DNA of 64,000 nucleotides, taken from contig NC_080569.1 of NCBI RefSeq assembly GCF_030253575.1, forward strand, positions 8,127,501-8,191,500, in the 5' to 3' direction. The translations under genes and the position numbers were made by a program. The DNA is from Rhododendron vialii. Its lineage: Eukaryota > Streptophyta > Magnoliopsida > Ericales > Ericaceae. Each line of letters starts with the position of its first letter. Position 1 is the first letter of the stretch. Positions 34,066 through 46,845 of this stretch are shown here, piece after piece. The notes beneath the pieces were generated by a model. That model worked only from the letters and a program-made list of their open reading frames with translations. It did not search any database and was not told the origin of the DNA.

Positions 34066-36580
34066 TCATGATGAAGGTGAGGCAGACGTCGGAGTAACAG
34101 ACCTTGAAACAGATCTTGAATATGGACTCTTACTAGGGCTCCTAGAATAGCTTCTAGAAGAATACCCGTCCTGATCGTATCCATGCCTGTGTGAAGACCC
34201 AGGATATGCACTCCTCCGCAATCTCCTCCTTGGACTGGGAGAAACACTACGAGAATAACTCCTCCTTGAGCTCCTCCTATAGACAAGAGAAATGCTACGA
34301 GAATAACTCCTCCTCCTTGAGCTCCTCCTATAGACAGGAGAAATGCTACGAGAGTAACTTCTCCTCGAGCGCCTGGGAGAAATACTGGGTGAATAGCTCC
34401 TCCTCATACTTCTCCTTGGCCTAGGTGAGACACTGCGCGAATAGTTCCTCCTCGACCCCCTCCTCACCCTTGGTGAAATGCTCCGGGAAGCTGGCCGATG
34501 GCGGCGGCTTCTCCGATAGTAATAGTTATCTGGTGAATATTGGCGGTGCCTGGACCCGTAAGGAGAGTCGGACCGCTCACGCCTGCTAATGGGTGACCTG
34601 CCGTAAGGAGAGCTAGATCGTGAATAGGACCTTCCCCGTCTGTAGCGACCATAGTAAGGAGAGGGTGATCTGGTTCTCTCTCGTTCAGAAGAGTATTGAG
34701 GAGAACGGCTCCGAGAGTAGGGAGAGTAACTAGGAGATCGACGTCGCGCTACAACAGCGAAAACTATCACATGTTAGCTTGGCATGTTTGCTGGCTAATA
34801 ATATGACAGTTCTTGCTAAAACCACTCTTTTAGAACTCTTTCCCAGGGGTGTGCCATGGTAGGGTCAACACAACCCATGTGAGAGAGTTTTAGAGTGAGT
34901 GCGTGTGTGTCTCTCTTCTCCTATTCCAAACAAGCAAGATGAAATACGCCATTCGAAGAAGGAATTACTATCTTACCGCTTACTGTTCTCAGCCCAAGAT
35001 ACCTTCCTGGAGTTGGTGTCCGACCTCTACGCCTCTTAGCCTGCAAAATATAAACTAGGAATGAGGTCACAAGAATCCAAATCCAAACAGAGCAATACAA
35101 AGTCTACACTCTACACCATGCTTCCATGAATAGAAACGGAAACAGAAAAGCCAAAGTTGATAATTAGAAATCGAATGAGAAAATGGGCCAAATCTAAATC
35201 ATCAAACAAAGAGAGAAATGCAGGGCATACAACCCTCTGAAATAATAGTCTGATATTTGCTTGTTGAGTTTGATTTGATTGATTAGTTGAATTGACTTTG
35301 GTGAAGAGCTGCCAACCTGCTGCCAAAAAAACTTCAGGCGCAGAAGCAAATGACTTACAAACACAAAGTACGAAAAGCAAATCATGTACGCTGTGTTGCA
35401 CAATTCAAGTTCATACAACAAAATAGAATCGGATTTCATATTAATTGCATATTAATGGCGAGGCAAAAATAAATCATTATATTCATACCCTCTCCACCGT
35501 AATAACACGGCCTTCCAGAACAGATCGATCCAGATATTTGACACAACGATCAGCCTCCTCAACAGTTGACATCGTCACAAAACCAAATCCACGAGTTTCT
35601 CTTGTCCATGGATCAATCACAAGATGAATATCCTCCACCTGAAAAATTCAAAACTCCTATCAGCTAGCATGAAAAGAATGAAATTCAAACTTATCGCAGC
35701 CCCTAATATTGGGAGAATCAACACTACAACCACCACCAGATTGCTTCACCAAATGCATAATATGGCAATACTAAAAGAATTCTCCACCCACCATATCCTA
35801 ATCATAGAAGGGATTCTGTGCATGGCTAAATCAACACATCAAATGAAGGGGAGTGAAAGCAGAAGCAGCAATGGGTGTGATTACGCATCTAAACAACTAG
35901 ATATTCAAATCCACGATACATACTCGCACCAAACAGAAATTAACTTAACATGGGATCAAGTGTCTGTGCATATGCATTGAAAAGAGAGACGGGGAGGTGT
36001 ACATACTCGCACCAAACAGAAATTAACTTAACATGGGATCAAGTGTGTGCTGAATATGCATTGAAAAGAGAGACGGGGAGGTGCAGATAAACATACTCCA
36101 GACATACCTTTCCCTCATTTGAGAAATGCTTCTCAAGGTCTCTCTTTGAAACCCGGGCTGATAATCCCGTCACATAGAGATTGTTTCCAGGATTCTCAAT
36201 ACTTGCGTCCCGGCTCCTGCATGCCATGACACGATCAGACAAGGAAACCCACTCATCAAGAAAAAAGATAACGATTTACACAAAATCGTGACAGATCAAC
36301 AAAACAGACACTAAAAAATGGAAAACATAACAAGTATAGAAATTTAATTAGGCCATGAGGTAGCACCGTGATCGGCTCCTGGAAATTGACCTTGACCTTG
36401 ACACCGCCCTTGGGTCTGACCGTCTTTCATATGGCGAAGGAGAACGAGAATACCTAAAATAAGTGAAGCAAACGAACAATTATACTAGAGACAAGAAACA
36501 AAGAGATGCACGCGCAAAATACCAAAACTCCGTGATTTCTACAAATGAGCGTAGACGCACCTTGAACTCTTGGAGTACAT
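34066..36580 (-). CDS. SR45a: SR45a/Transformer-2-like serine-arginine-rich splicing factor
   Basis: There are six coding exons on the minus strand: 36561-36580, 36367-36453, 36108-36216, 35489-35638, 34977-35040 and 34066-34748. Splice sites are consensus and the frame closes at 370 aa. The protein has a short N-terminal RS region (SRSPSPYERRSD), one RRM at about residues 46-122 (RNP2 NLYVTGL, RNP1 RGFGFVTM), then a linker KRRRGRTPTPGRYLG typical of Tra2-like proteins. A long C-terminal RS domain follows with repeated RRSYSRSISP-type units. This is the plant SR45a type: it binds exonic enhancers in pre-mRNA in the nucleus and joins U1/U2 factors. The first coding exon is only 20 nt, its ATG directly follows the acceptor AG, and the family is known for stress-dependent alternative splicing. 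Confidence 0.93.
35919..36085. repeat. 83-bp tandem duplication in an SR45a intron
   Basis: The stretch beginning CATACTCGCACCAAACAG (35919) repeats from 36002 with a few changes, through GAAAAGAGAGACGGGGAGGT in both. It lies inside the RRM-splitting intron, close to the donor of the exon ending at 36108. Confidence 0.9.
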
Positions 36581-37163
36581 CTGCACAAAACATCAAAAGA
36601 AAAAACTTAGTGCAAAGACAATAATAATATGATGAAACGCCAAGTAAATACTTACGCCAAAACAACAAACCGAATTCAATAAAAATTTACTTCAATAGAT
36701 TCAAATTATGCAGAAAACAGAGTCAGGACGATCAACCAGAATGAAAAACTGTTTCTTGTCGATCAGATCAAAACCTTTTGGCGCCAACGAACCATAATAA
36801 CAAGAGATTTCCGAGACAAACTTGACGTTCAACAAGAATTAATTAAAGCAGATCGTCAACAGAAATTCTACTAACTAAGATTAAGCGATGGGAATCACAA
36901 ATTCGTAACAGCCAGCCACAAACCCTTGAAAAGATAAATAAGTTAAACAACGACAAATAAGTTCAACTCCGCCGAATTACAAGAGAAATAGGGGCGCTAC
37001 ACGCTAATTAGACGCCTATCCAACAAAAAATCAAGATTTTACGCAATTCATGAAAATTAATATCCTGCCGAATCGCAGTAAGGCATACAAACAACAGAAT
37101 AATTGGATGCCTGTCCAACAAAAATCAAGGTTTTTAAACAATTCATGAGGATCAAGGACTTAC

Positions 37164-37268
37164 CAGGCCGAATCGCCACCGAAAATCGAGTTGAAGATCG
37201 ACCTACAATTTTACTCTCTTTCTCTCTCTATATCTGGCGATCTCGATCTCACGCAACTGACGCAAGTT
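37164..37268 (-). other. 5' UTR exon of the SR45a-like gene (inferred)
   Basis: On the minus strand a GTAAG donor at 37159-37163 ends a segment starting about 30 bp after a TATA box. The 583-bp leader intron runs to 36581 and ends immediately before the start codon. The transcript start is estimated from the TATA distance only. Confidence 0.5.
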
Positions 37269-37295
37269 GAAGAACAGTACGCGGAGGAGAGAGGG

Positions 37296-37303
37296 TTTAT
37301 ATA
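37296..37303 (-). promoter_or_regulatory. TATA box of the SR45a-like gene
   Basis: TATATAAA on the minus strand, about 30 bp before the inferred leader exon, in a good position for a plant core promoter. Confidence 0.5.
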
Positions 37304-37961
37304 CCGTGAGTCAGACGAATTAGATTCTGGAGGGCCGGACGCGAAATTTTTTATTAGATTCCGGTTTATCCTGTCTTGGCTTCCGGAGTTTTTAATTTTC
37401 TCTCTCTCTTCATTATTATTATCTCTATTATATACTAAAAAATAGAAGTGTGTGGGGACGAATTGTTAAAAATGTTTAGATTCAATTGATCCAAAGGCTG
37501 TAGTGCATCCTTTCACTTTCCGGTTAAGTGTCCACAATTTTTACCTAAATCACACAACTGTCATATCATTCCAATTGGGATACGTAGTACCGTAGGCACG
37601 GAGTCACTTTTGAGAGTTTATGTAACTTTTTAATTGATTGGAGTATATTGTAATTTATAATATTTTATGTAATTTTAAATTTATTGTATTATAAAATTAA
37701 TTAAAATTTATCAAACAAAATTATATTTATTATTAATTTAAAGATATTACTAGTTTTTTATTCGGTTAAAATACAACGATGAACTATTAAATTGAGGCAG
37801 AAAGAGTACAACTCCAACAAGGAATTACTTGGTGTGCATCAGTGCGTTTCACGGTTTGTTTTATGGAAAAGGAAAAAAATCTCTCTTATTATTTGGTTTG
37901 AAGAAAAAGAGGAGAGAAAATAACAATTTCACGTTTCATGAACATTGTAGGGAGGTGCTAA

Positions 37962-38069
37962 GGCCATCTCCAATAAGCTGACAATAACTTAACTCACACA
38001 ATTGGGTTCCATTTTTTACATTTTTGTGTCATATAACAACACAATTTAACTCCATTATTGGAGATGGCC
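37962..38069. mobile_element. Tourist-type MITE with TAA target duplication
   Basis: The ends are GGCCATCTCCAATAA and, inverted, GGCCATCTCCAATAA, with TAA on both sides (37959-37961 and 38070-38072). At 108 bp it is very short, with no ORF. Confidence 0.88.
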
Positions 38070-38072
38070 TAA

Positions 38073-39420
38073 TGCCAAAACTATTTTTGTCTGTGCCAAA
38101 ACTATAATGCATAAAACTTTTGTATCATGTGTAAGGTTTTTATGCACTAAAATTCCGACACAAACAAATATTTTTTTATTTTTATTAATTGTTCTCAACG
38201 CTTTCGAAAGTTGGTGGTGCCTTGATGATTTTTCTATCAAAAAGTAAAAAGGTTTTGGGGTACGCCATACATACATTTGTGCTGGAACGGTGGAACCTTT
38301 TTTTAAAACAAATTTTTTTAGGATCCCCAATAAGGCTGATGAGGGGCTTGATAAATTTTTGCAGGATCTACTGGTAGGGATTTGATCAAATTTTCGATTA
38401 ATTTTCAGACAAATAGTTGAATGAAGAATTGATTTAATTTCTACTAGGAATATCCAACTGAGTTGCTTTTTTATAGGAATCTCTAAAAAAATATTTTAAA
38501 CAAATTTAGTGTCTTGAAGATGTCTTTCATAGTTGGTGTGCCAAATGATGTATTCATAGTTGGACTGTAAATCGAGTCAAAAAAAAATAAAAATAGTTGG
38601 ACTGTAAAGCACGAGCTGTGGAGAAACGGAAACACAGTTGAAAATTCATACCCAACGGTTCGGTTGACCAATGAACGGTTCACACGGGTTGCCGGTTTGA
38701 CTGATTTTACTGGTTTTTCTGAAAAATAGTTGTTCTATGGGTAATCCGGACTATCGCGGGTCTTAACCGGCCACTTCGGTGTTGTTTTTGAAACATTAAT
38801 TGTAACCAATGTTGTGAGAGAGAGTAGAACTCGCCCTAGTAGGCTTTGTGATGATGGTAACCTCACAAGAACACCTCTCAATCGAAAATTGAGAATTCCA
38901 CAGCAGATAAGGAACCCCCTATGATCACTACGGTAACCTTTGTGCTCAAGGGAAAAAAAAACACCCCTACAAAATAATAGGACATACCCCAAACCCAAAA
39001 AACAAGAAATTTTATTCTGTGATTCACAAGACAGGTACGAGAATTTTCGTAATGCACATGTAAGAAGGAAATTTTCTTCAAAAAAGACATGAACTTTTCT
39101 AACCCTCCAGATTTCAACCGGAAATTCTCTCTCAGAAAGATAATGGCAGAGTACATCTGAGGACAAACGTAAGGCCGTCAAAACTTCCAACTTTGACAAA
39201 CAGAATCACCAAATTTAATTGCTCAGGTACCCCCAGAAAAAAAAAATTACAGTAACTGCTTAGACAAACAGAGCAGAAATTCCTAATACATAGTTTGAGA
39301 CAGTAATCTGAATTAAGCTGCAGGATGGTGGCATTAAGTAATAAACACAGAGGCAAAGAAAATATCCCAGCCAACTGCCTCAGTACAAAGTATGGTCAGC
39401 AGAAGACTACATCAACTGCA
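38073..39420. other. Spacer between the SR45a-like and MAC5A-like genes
   Basis: No gene is recognised. The region nearest 39.4 kb is probably the 3' UTR of the MAC5A-like gene on the minus strand. Open frames near 38.9-39.2 kb have no family signature. Confidence 0.5.
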
Positions 39421-42400
39421 TCAATTCTGCGATGACGACCCTGCTGCTTCGGAATGCTGATACTGCTGGGCTACCGGAGGGCGAGGCGGCAAGGGTGGCG
39501 GCATTGTAGACTGATAAGGCACAGGGTATTGCTGATAAGGCTGAGGAGGCGGCGGCATATACCCATACGGTGGATAATAAGGCTGTTGAAATTGACCTTG
39601 AGGCGGCCGCGGCAAACCTTGATAACCATAATGCTGCTGCACTTGATGCTGCTTCTCCGAATCAGCCTTATTATCTGCCAACCCTGTGGAACCATTAGGA
39701 TCCCCCTCTTGAGACCGAATGAGAGCGCCCATCCTCTGAGGATCCATTGACGGATAATACGCCCTGTCCTGCTGAGGTGGTGGAGGAATGTTGAAGTAAT
39801 GCATCTGTGGTGGGGGTGGTTGCTCCTGAGTGCCTGGTGGTAGTAATTGGTTCTGCTGTTGGGATATGACTGCCCTAGGCAACAACCCACTGTGAGCCAC
39901 CGACGCAACCTGTTTTGCTCCTCCATCTGAGCCTTCACCCTCTGGTTTGGGAGCTTGTGGTCGACCCCACATCAGCTTCAGCCTCAGGCCCCGAATGACT
40001 AGCCTGTTTGATAGCTCTTCCGCGGCTTTTTCTGCGCCTTCTCTTGTCGTGTACGTTACAAAAGCACAAGCGCGTTGCAGCACCATTCGTACAGACTCAA
40101 TTTCACCGTGGGCATAGAAGTTGTCACGTAAGTCTTGCTCAGTTACTCTCTCGTCCAGCCCACCCACGTACAGGGTTTTGATGCTCTCGTCCTCCGGGGC
40201 TTCCAGAGAGGGCATTTCACCTGCCTTGTTTAGTAGCTTCATTGCCACGGGATCATTCACTCTGCGATTTTTTTAGAAGAACCCAATGATGAGAATTGTG
40301 AAATAAAAGAGCGACGCATTACACGTCTATGATTGCGCGAGAAACATTTATGGCATGAACAAATGAGGAGATTATATACTCAAGAGAGTAATGTGATCAC
40401 AAGTCTATGAGCACATACAGTGATACAAATCGAGTGGGCAGGAACTTCCACTCATTGCACAATATTTGGTTGAAATTTTACTACATGAACAAATTCAGGG
40501 CAAAAAAGTTTTTAACAGCATCAATCATCAACTACAAACAGCCAAGTGTTTACGCTCCAACACAGGACTATGCAACTACATCATTAATCATATACGTGAA
40601 AGGATACTATATATATTCACCAATTACAGAGTCATATCAATGATAATGTGTGCATGTGTATATATCAAAGCATCCCATGCAGGACTGAGAAGAAAAAAAG
40701 AAAAAAAATCAAATTCATGGCACATACCCATAGTAGCGATCTTTAATGTTCTGCTGTGACAACTCTCCTGTTTCAGGCATCTCATGCCTGTAAGGGCACT
40801 CAGCACCTCTTGTGCACTCGCCCCTTACATAGAAACTGCATACATGTGCCCTGTTTCTCTTGTAATATGGTGAGGTTCTCTGGAGCTTCAAAATGGTATC
40901 ATTTGGCCGCACCTTTCCATATGAAGATTCATAATCTATACCAGCTCGGGCCTGCAAATAAACGGAGTAATGTTAAGTACCACATAACTATGGGAGAATA
41001 GGATAAAAGGCACTGACCTGAGGCTGAGGACATGAAACGAATTACCGAATACAACAGAAGATTAAGAAATTTAACTACTGCCAGTGGTAAAAAATTTACA
41101 TGTATTAATCAAACCAAGATCTAACAGCTAAAGAAAGAAAAACTATACAAAATTCCTACAACGACACCAATACTCGTAAGAGACATCCCCAACATAGACA
41201 CTCAAGATCGAGTCTCCTTCACTCATCCATTAAGGACAAAACAGAAGTCGACTCATGCATAGGCACGCTGGGTTTTTTATTTTTTATTTTTGTATAAAAC
41301 GAGAGGCATAGTGTTTTGTTTACATTCATGATATACAAAAGATACTAATCAACTTTTACAACGTTCATTTAGATTTATCTATTGAACTAGGATACATGGT
41401 ACTGCGCTAGAAACAGAAAGTCCTCTTTTACTGTTCTAATAGCAGAACATGAAGAAATCTGATTAACCACCTGGTTACACTCTTATTTCTCTCATTCCAA
41501 AAGTCTTGCACATTATCCTGTTGCAGCAAGTGTCTCAAGTTTCTCTCTTTCGGAACTGTTTTTTCTCCTCTTTATTATATGCTAGCTGCTAATATCTAAT
41601 GACGTAACTCAGATTGTGAATGGCATAAACATACCCTCCGATCATGCTCCTCGGCAAAGTATTCCCTGTTCACATCACTCTTGGGGATGGCATCGTTGGA
41701 ATTGATGCTGAGGGCGGTGTCTCGAACCTGAACTGGCAATCCATATTCGAGATCCAAAAGGCAAACTTGGCAAACATTTTTCAACTTACTGCAAGTCTGG
41801 CAAATTTCACTTTTCTTATACCTTGCATCACGACCTGGCCTCCACCTAAAAACTGTAAAGGGCCTTGTGCAAATCTTACACTCCTTATCATAATCTGCTT
41901 TAGTCTGCATTCAACAAAGCATGCAAACAGATAACATTGTAAGAGCTCCACTGAAATCATATAGAAGTTACAAAAAGTGAAAATACCGAGCTATTTAATA
42001 ATTATTGTGTTGAAAAATAAAAAACGTTCACGGCATTGGTACATGAAAATAAATCGCAAAACTAAGAAGATGTCCACTAAAGAATTAAAAAATAGAGAGA
42101 ATAACACTAGAACTGTAGCCAAGTTCACAGAAAATAGCACCAACTTTAATTTGAACAAATAAACATACACATTCTGAAAACAACTTTGGGAACATAAAAG
42201 GGCTCCTGCTTCCATTCACTGTTTCCTGATACATTTACAATTTACCCAACGAATTCCTATACAAGCAGATGCAACCACATCGAAGGGCACATTATAGTCT
42301 ATTTTTAACGTACAAGCTTACACACACATTTTGCACTAACACCAAAATGTCTCCCAGTTTTTAGATTGTAAACAAACATACAGACTTATTTAATCTGGCC

Positions 42401-43684
42401 GTTCCAGAAATACTTCAACTAAATAGTCTGTCATTACAAGTTTCCAGATCCCACCTCTTCCTGTATAATTTTAATAAGCCGCATACAACAGAATCATATG
42501 ACCAGGAATTCCAATGTTTTGGCGAGGATGGTCACATATTTATCACCCTCCTTTTAGGTGCACAAGATAGGGGCCCTTAGAGCTAAAACCTGCACTTCAA
42601 CAGTGCCATCCAATCTATAACAGCCATCAACCTCAGTTTTCCAGATTGCTCGGTGATGATAGCCAGTCGAAATACCAATCATTTCCAACTCAATTCGAGC
42701 GAAGAATTCAAAACCCCGTTCACTACTCTCCCTTTCGAGATTCCACTCTCTCCCCCTACATCAGGTAGGTATCAAAAGCGAGGGCCCCTTTAAACCCCAT
42801 ACACAATCACACAACCTTGAGCTCTCTATTATTACGAATTAGCTCCATTATTCTTCAGCCAATAACTCAGCCTAGGGTTCATGGAAATTCGACTCTCACA
42901 ATGCATGCAACCTCAACTTGCGATATGAATTCTTACTAAAAACATTAATTATCTAATACTTCGGAGTAGGGCTGCAAACAAACAGAACCACTCGAGACTC
43001 AGTTCGGTAAAAGCTCGTTCAAGCTCGACTCAAGACATAAATAAACAAGCTCAAGCTCAAATTCTCGGCTTGTTTTGCTACCAAGCCGAGCACAAGCCAG
43101 TAGAGGCTCAGCTCGAGTTGGCTCACAAGCCAAGACTTAGTGGACTTTTTAAGTTAATTACCACAGTTAGCATTAGCATTTTGATACCTTGATGCACAAT
43201 CCTTACAAAAACTCTTCTTTCTTTTTTGTATTAGGCCTATGCGAGGATATATATACGTTTTTCATTGGCCCATTAAGGCTCATGAACAAGCTCGAGCTCG
43301 AGTCAAGCCAAGGCCCGCTTGGCTCGTTAAGTTTTCAAAGAGCTCAAGCTCAGGTTCATTAAGAACTTAATAAACAAGTTTGGCTCGTTTGCAGCCCTAC
43401 TTCGAAGAGTCTTCAGACAAAAACTCAACCCAAGGTACTTATCAAAAAAAATAAAAAATCAACCTAGGGTTCAGAGAACTTCGACTCTCATAATACAAGC
43501 ACACAACTTCAATCCGTGGCTCAATTTCATAATACAAAGTACAAACATTAAACTATACGGAGGCTGGGTGAGAGATTACCATTCGAACGTATGGATTGTC
43601 ACCCAGGCACGACTCGCATATGATGGGGAAATCCGATCGTTCCCAGCCATCGGCTTCGACGTTTCTTGACAACCGATGCGCCAT
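39421..43684 (-). CDS. MAC5A: CCCH zinc-finger and RRM spliceosome protein (MAC5A/RBM22-like)
   Basis: There are four coding exons on the minus strand: 43580-43684, 41635-41904, 40728-40951 and 39421-40261. The frame closes at 479 aa, close to the family length. The N-terminus has the paired CxxC motifs of the Slt11/RBM22 family (ICESCLG, CKICTRP, CQTC, CQVC). A CCCH finger C-x7-C-x5-C-x3-H follows at about residues 163-181 ([19 protein letters not shown]), then an RRM from about 228 ([34 protein letters not shown]). The C-terminus is Pro/Gln/Tyr-rich. RBM22/Ecm2-Cwc2-type proteins contact U6 snRNA in the active spliceosome. The plant MAC5 proteins belong to the MOS4-associated (NineTeen) complex, with roles in splicing, small RNA levels and immunity. 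Intron 1 holds a hAT-like MITE. Confidence 0.93.
42967..43399. mobile_element. hAT-like MITE in MAC5A intron 1
   Basis: The termini are TAGGGCTGCAAACAAAC and, inverted, TAGGGCTGCAAACGAGC. The 8-bp flanks CTTCGGAG (42959-42966) and CTTCGAAG (43400-43407) match 7 of 8. The 433-bp interior repeats AAGCTCG/GAGCTC motifs. It encodes no protein. Confidence 0.88.
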
Positions 43685-44719
43685 AGTTTTACTCTATTTG
43701 GACCCGCCCTCTTCTGTCGCTCGTATGTCGGAGAGATCACCAGAGTACCGAAATCAGAAACCCTACCTGCGGTAATGAATCTCGACCGGAATGAAAGGAG
43801 GAAACGCGTTTGGAAGCGCCTAGGACTATAAAACGGGTCGGCAACCCGAACTCAGGTGGGCCCGCCCATGGATTTGTTTGAACTGACTTGGATACCATTT
43901 TTTTTCCTCTCTAGTTTAAAAAGTCAACAAATATTTTTTAAAAAAAACTGATATTATGGTTTTTAGTGTTGTTTTAATTACAACTTCTGTTTTATTATTT
44001 TTTATTTATCTCATCAATACGAATGATTAATCTCAAAAATTACAATACAAAAGTTATATAAAAAAATTACAAAAAAAAAATCAAAAAATACCGTACCACT
44101 GATATAAATTGATTGATTAATGTCAGGGAGAGTAACAAATTGCAAAACAAGAAGAAGGAAGAGAGAGATTAGGATGATACTATGTATATTTTGCACACAA
44201 TGGCAAAGTTGTTACTTGAAATGGAAAATTTAACTGTGAAATCAATTACTTGGCAATTTTATTAAAGTCATCATCTCCGGATGTTTTTAAATACTTTGGA
44301 TTGAACCAAGAATTTTGGATTGCTAGGGGGAAGGGCAAGAACATTTTTTTCATCATTTTGAAAATGTGATTCCCATTGAACATGTCATAAAAAAAATATA
44401 ATCATATCAATATTCTAGTTTGTTTCAAACATAAGATTTCAGGATATGACATCATGTTTGTATTGTTTATTAAGATTGATGTCATCTAAATGGAGCTGAA
44501 TTTTATCTTTGTTAGAGCGGTTATCAATTTGTATGAATAGCATTTGGCTTGGATATATTAGAAAATGAATTATACGCAAAATATCAATCAATTAATTAAT
44601 ACTATACAAATGTGTTTGTGCCTTCCAACCTTGCAAACCCTCAATCCTGGTTTTATCGACATCCGTGAGAGAGAGAGAGAGAGAGTTACAAGTGGGAGAT
44701 TGAAAATAAAGAATTAGAA
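43685..44719. other. Upstream region of the MAC5A-like gene
   Basis: The first ~100 bp beyond the ATG are probably 5' UTR and core promoter. The rest is AT-rich with no recognised gene. MAC5A and SKI2 are transcribed away from each other across about 3 kb. Confidence 0.5.
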
Positions 44720-45454
44720 GGCCATCCACAGTGGTATAATCAAAAGCAAATTATTTTTAAAGTTAACAATGTTGGTGTAAAAAATGGCTCACAATGGTAT
44801 AATCAAACTTAGCAACATTCTTAGAAATAATCAAATTTTGGATTTTGGATAACCAAAACTAGCAATCTTTTTCAATAATCAAAATTTGTGGATCAAACAC
44901 CATAGAAGTTAATTGGTTCCAAAATTGTTTACACGCATGTTTCAAATGGTATTTTCTTCTTCGCCTACTCTATATCTCATTCTCTTTACCCACAAACTGT
45001 TTCTCTTTCTTTCCCTTCAAAAGTGAAGCTCGTATCTTTCGATCATCTACAATTCAACTCATTGTCGCTGGATTAAGGTATTTCATTTTTTTTTTTCATT
45101 TCTATTTTATTCTTTTTTCGTTCCTCCCCCTGTGGTTGAATACATGAAGAATCTTACATTCTTTTCCAAATTTAAGAGCACATCTGATTTATTTTTTTTT
45201 AGTACATGATTTTTTTTCTAAATTCATAATATGAGGGATGAAAGTCGCCAAATGTAATGGAGGGAAGTGATCAATGGTGGAAAACATAAGGAGAGAGAGA
45301 GAGATTGTAATGGACCCCTTATTTTGGTTATGGACTAGAAGTGACTATTGTGGATCTCAACATTGTTAAGCTTATCAACTTTTTAAATGAATAATCAAAA
45401 GCTGATGTGTCAACTTTTGGTTATCCATTTTTGATTATACCACTGTGGATGGCC
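44720..45454. mobile_element. MITE with long terminal inverted repeats between MAC5A and SKI2
   Basis: The left end GGCCATCCACAGTGGTATAA is matched exactly by the inverted right end, and the inverted repeat goes on for a few more bases. The 3-bp flanks are GAA and TAA, a near match to a Harbinger-type duplication. The element is 735 bp, without transposase, and contains short GA tracts. Confidence 0.8.
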
Positions 45455-46845
45455 TAAGCGAGAGATTTGTAGGGTGTGGGATTTAGGTTCTATTATATAA
45501 AAAAAGATAAATAAAAATTACACTTTTAAAATTGTTAATTATCTTATTTACACCTTGAATTTTCAATTAATAAAAACAGATACACGTCTTCCCTCATAAA
45601 TCGACCACAGATCACTTCACCCTTTTTATTTGAGAGTATTGAATACACCACTACAATTGCTATAAAAAAGAGAAAGAGAGGATAAAACAACTTATTATAA
45701 TTGACGTCAGCGCTAGACATTGATATTATTCTTTCAACAAGATTTCTCATATTTGTGTTTTTTTTTTCCCAAATTCCGTGCATTGAACAAGCACAACACT
45801 TGTATTCCAATATCACAGTGTTTATTTTCCCAATGAGCAATGCTAGTATGCTACGGTCAACGAAAATTTTCTCCAAAAAATGTCCCCGTTTGGAGAACTC
45901 AATAGTTAATTCACTTCACAATGTTTTGGTCATATCGCAATCATTAGATTTCACTCTCGAAACTACTATCTTGGATGAAATATTTCGGGACCACAGATTT
46001 TACCGTTTCCTAATTTCTACACTTCTCCATTCTTTTGCCACTAACTTAAACTTAATTTAAATTTTAAAATTTTGTTTTTATTTGAAATTTTATTGCATTT
46101 GTTGGTTTTGCGCCAAATTTTTGTAGGTTATTGATTCGTCGTTTCTACAAGATGAATCAGAAAAGTTTTTTTTTTTACTTTTACCTAAGTATATTTTGAG
46201 AAATAACAGCTTTTTAACGCAACTTAAAATTAACTTAAATATGAAAATTGTCTTTATTTAATTTTTTTTGCATTTGTTGGTTTTGCGCCAAATTTTTGTA
46301 GGTTATTGATTTATTTTGACGAGAGGAATAAGAAAAGTAATTTTTTTACTTTTATCCAAGTATTTTGAGAAATAGCCATTTTTTAGAGCAAAAAGTGAAT
46401 TTTCTTGCTAAAAAATGGTTATTTATCAAAATACTTGGATAAAAGTAATTTTTTTTACTTTTTCGATTCTTCTCGTTGAGACGAATCAATAACCTACAAA
46501 AGTTTACTGCAAAATCAACAAATAAAAAAAAATTAAATAAGAACAAAATTTCTAAATTTAAGTTAAAGGGCAAAAGAACAGAGCAAGACACATTACCTTT
46601 TAAGCAGCATACATAACCAGGATCCGGTTACGCAACACATGCTAGACTACACTTGGAAGAAGCAACTACTGCCCTAGTTTATCTTCCACCGCCCGACACC
46701 GCAAAACCCTCTTTGCCTCTGGAGCAGCGAGAACTAGAACACATTCCCCACTCTAACCCGCGGAAAACGAACGTCTCCACAAGTTCAAAGTGGGAGAAAA
46801 AGTACGAGTCGCAAAACGGCTTGGCCGTAGAAGCAGAGGATTCCG
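45455..46845. other. Promoter/leader side of SKI2
   Basis: AT-rich DNA contains an inverted repeat near 46170-46500: ATTTTTGTAGGTTATTGATT with TTTTACTTTTATCCAAGTA, against its complement. The last ~200 bp are GC-richer and probably the SKI2 5' UTR. An out-of-frame ATG at 46653 opens a 105-codon frame that overlaps the SKI2 start. Confidence 0.5.

Noticed and set aside
33807-34286. 159-codon minus-strand frame overlapping the RS domain
   Set aside because: Wrong frame of the Ser-Arg repeats; the SR45a frame has the RRM and splice continuity.
38735-39199. 154-codon minus-strand frame between SR45a and MAC5A
   Set aside because: No recognisable domain or splice support; probably 3' UTR or spacer of MAC5A.
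39454-39750. Plus-strand basic-rich open frame opposite the MAC5A C-terminus
   Set aside because: It is the antisense shadow of a Pro/Gln-rich coding exon with a clear RRM upstream.
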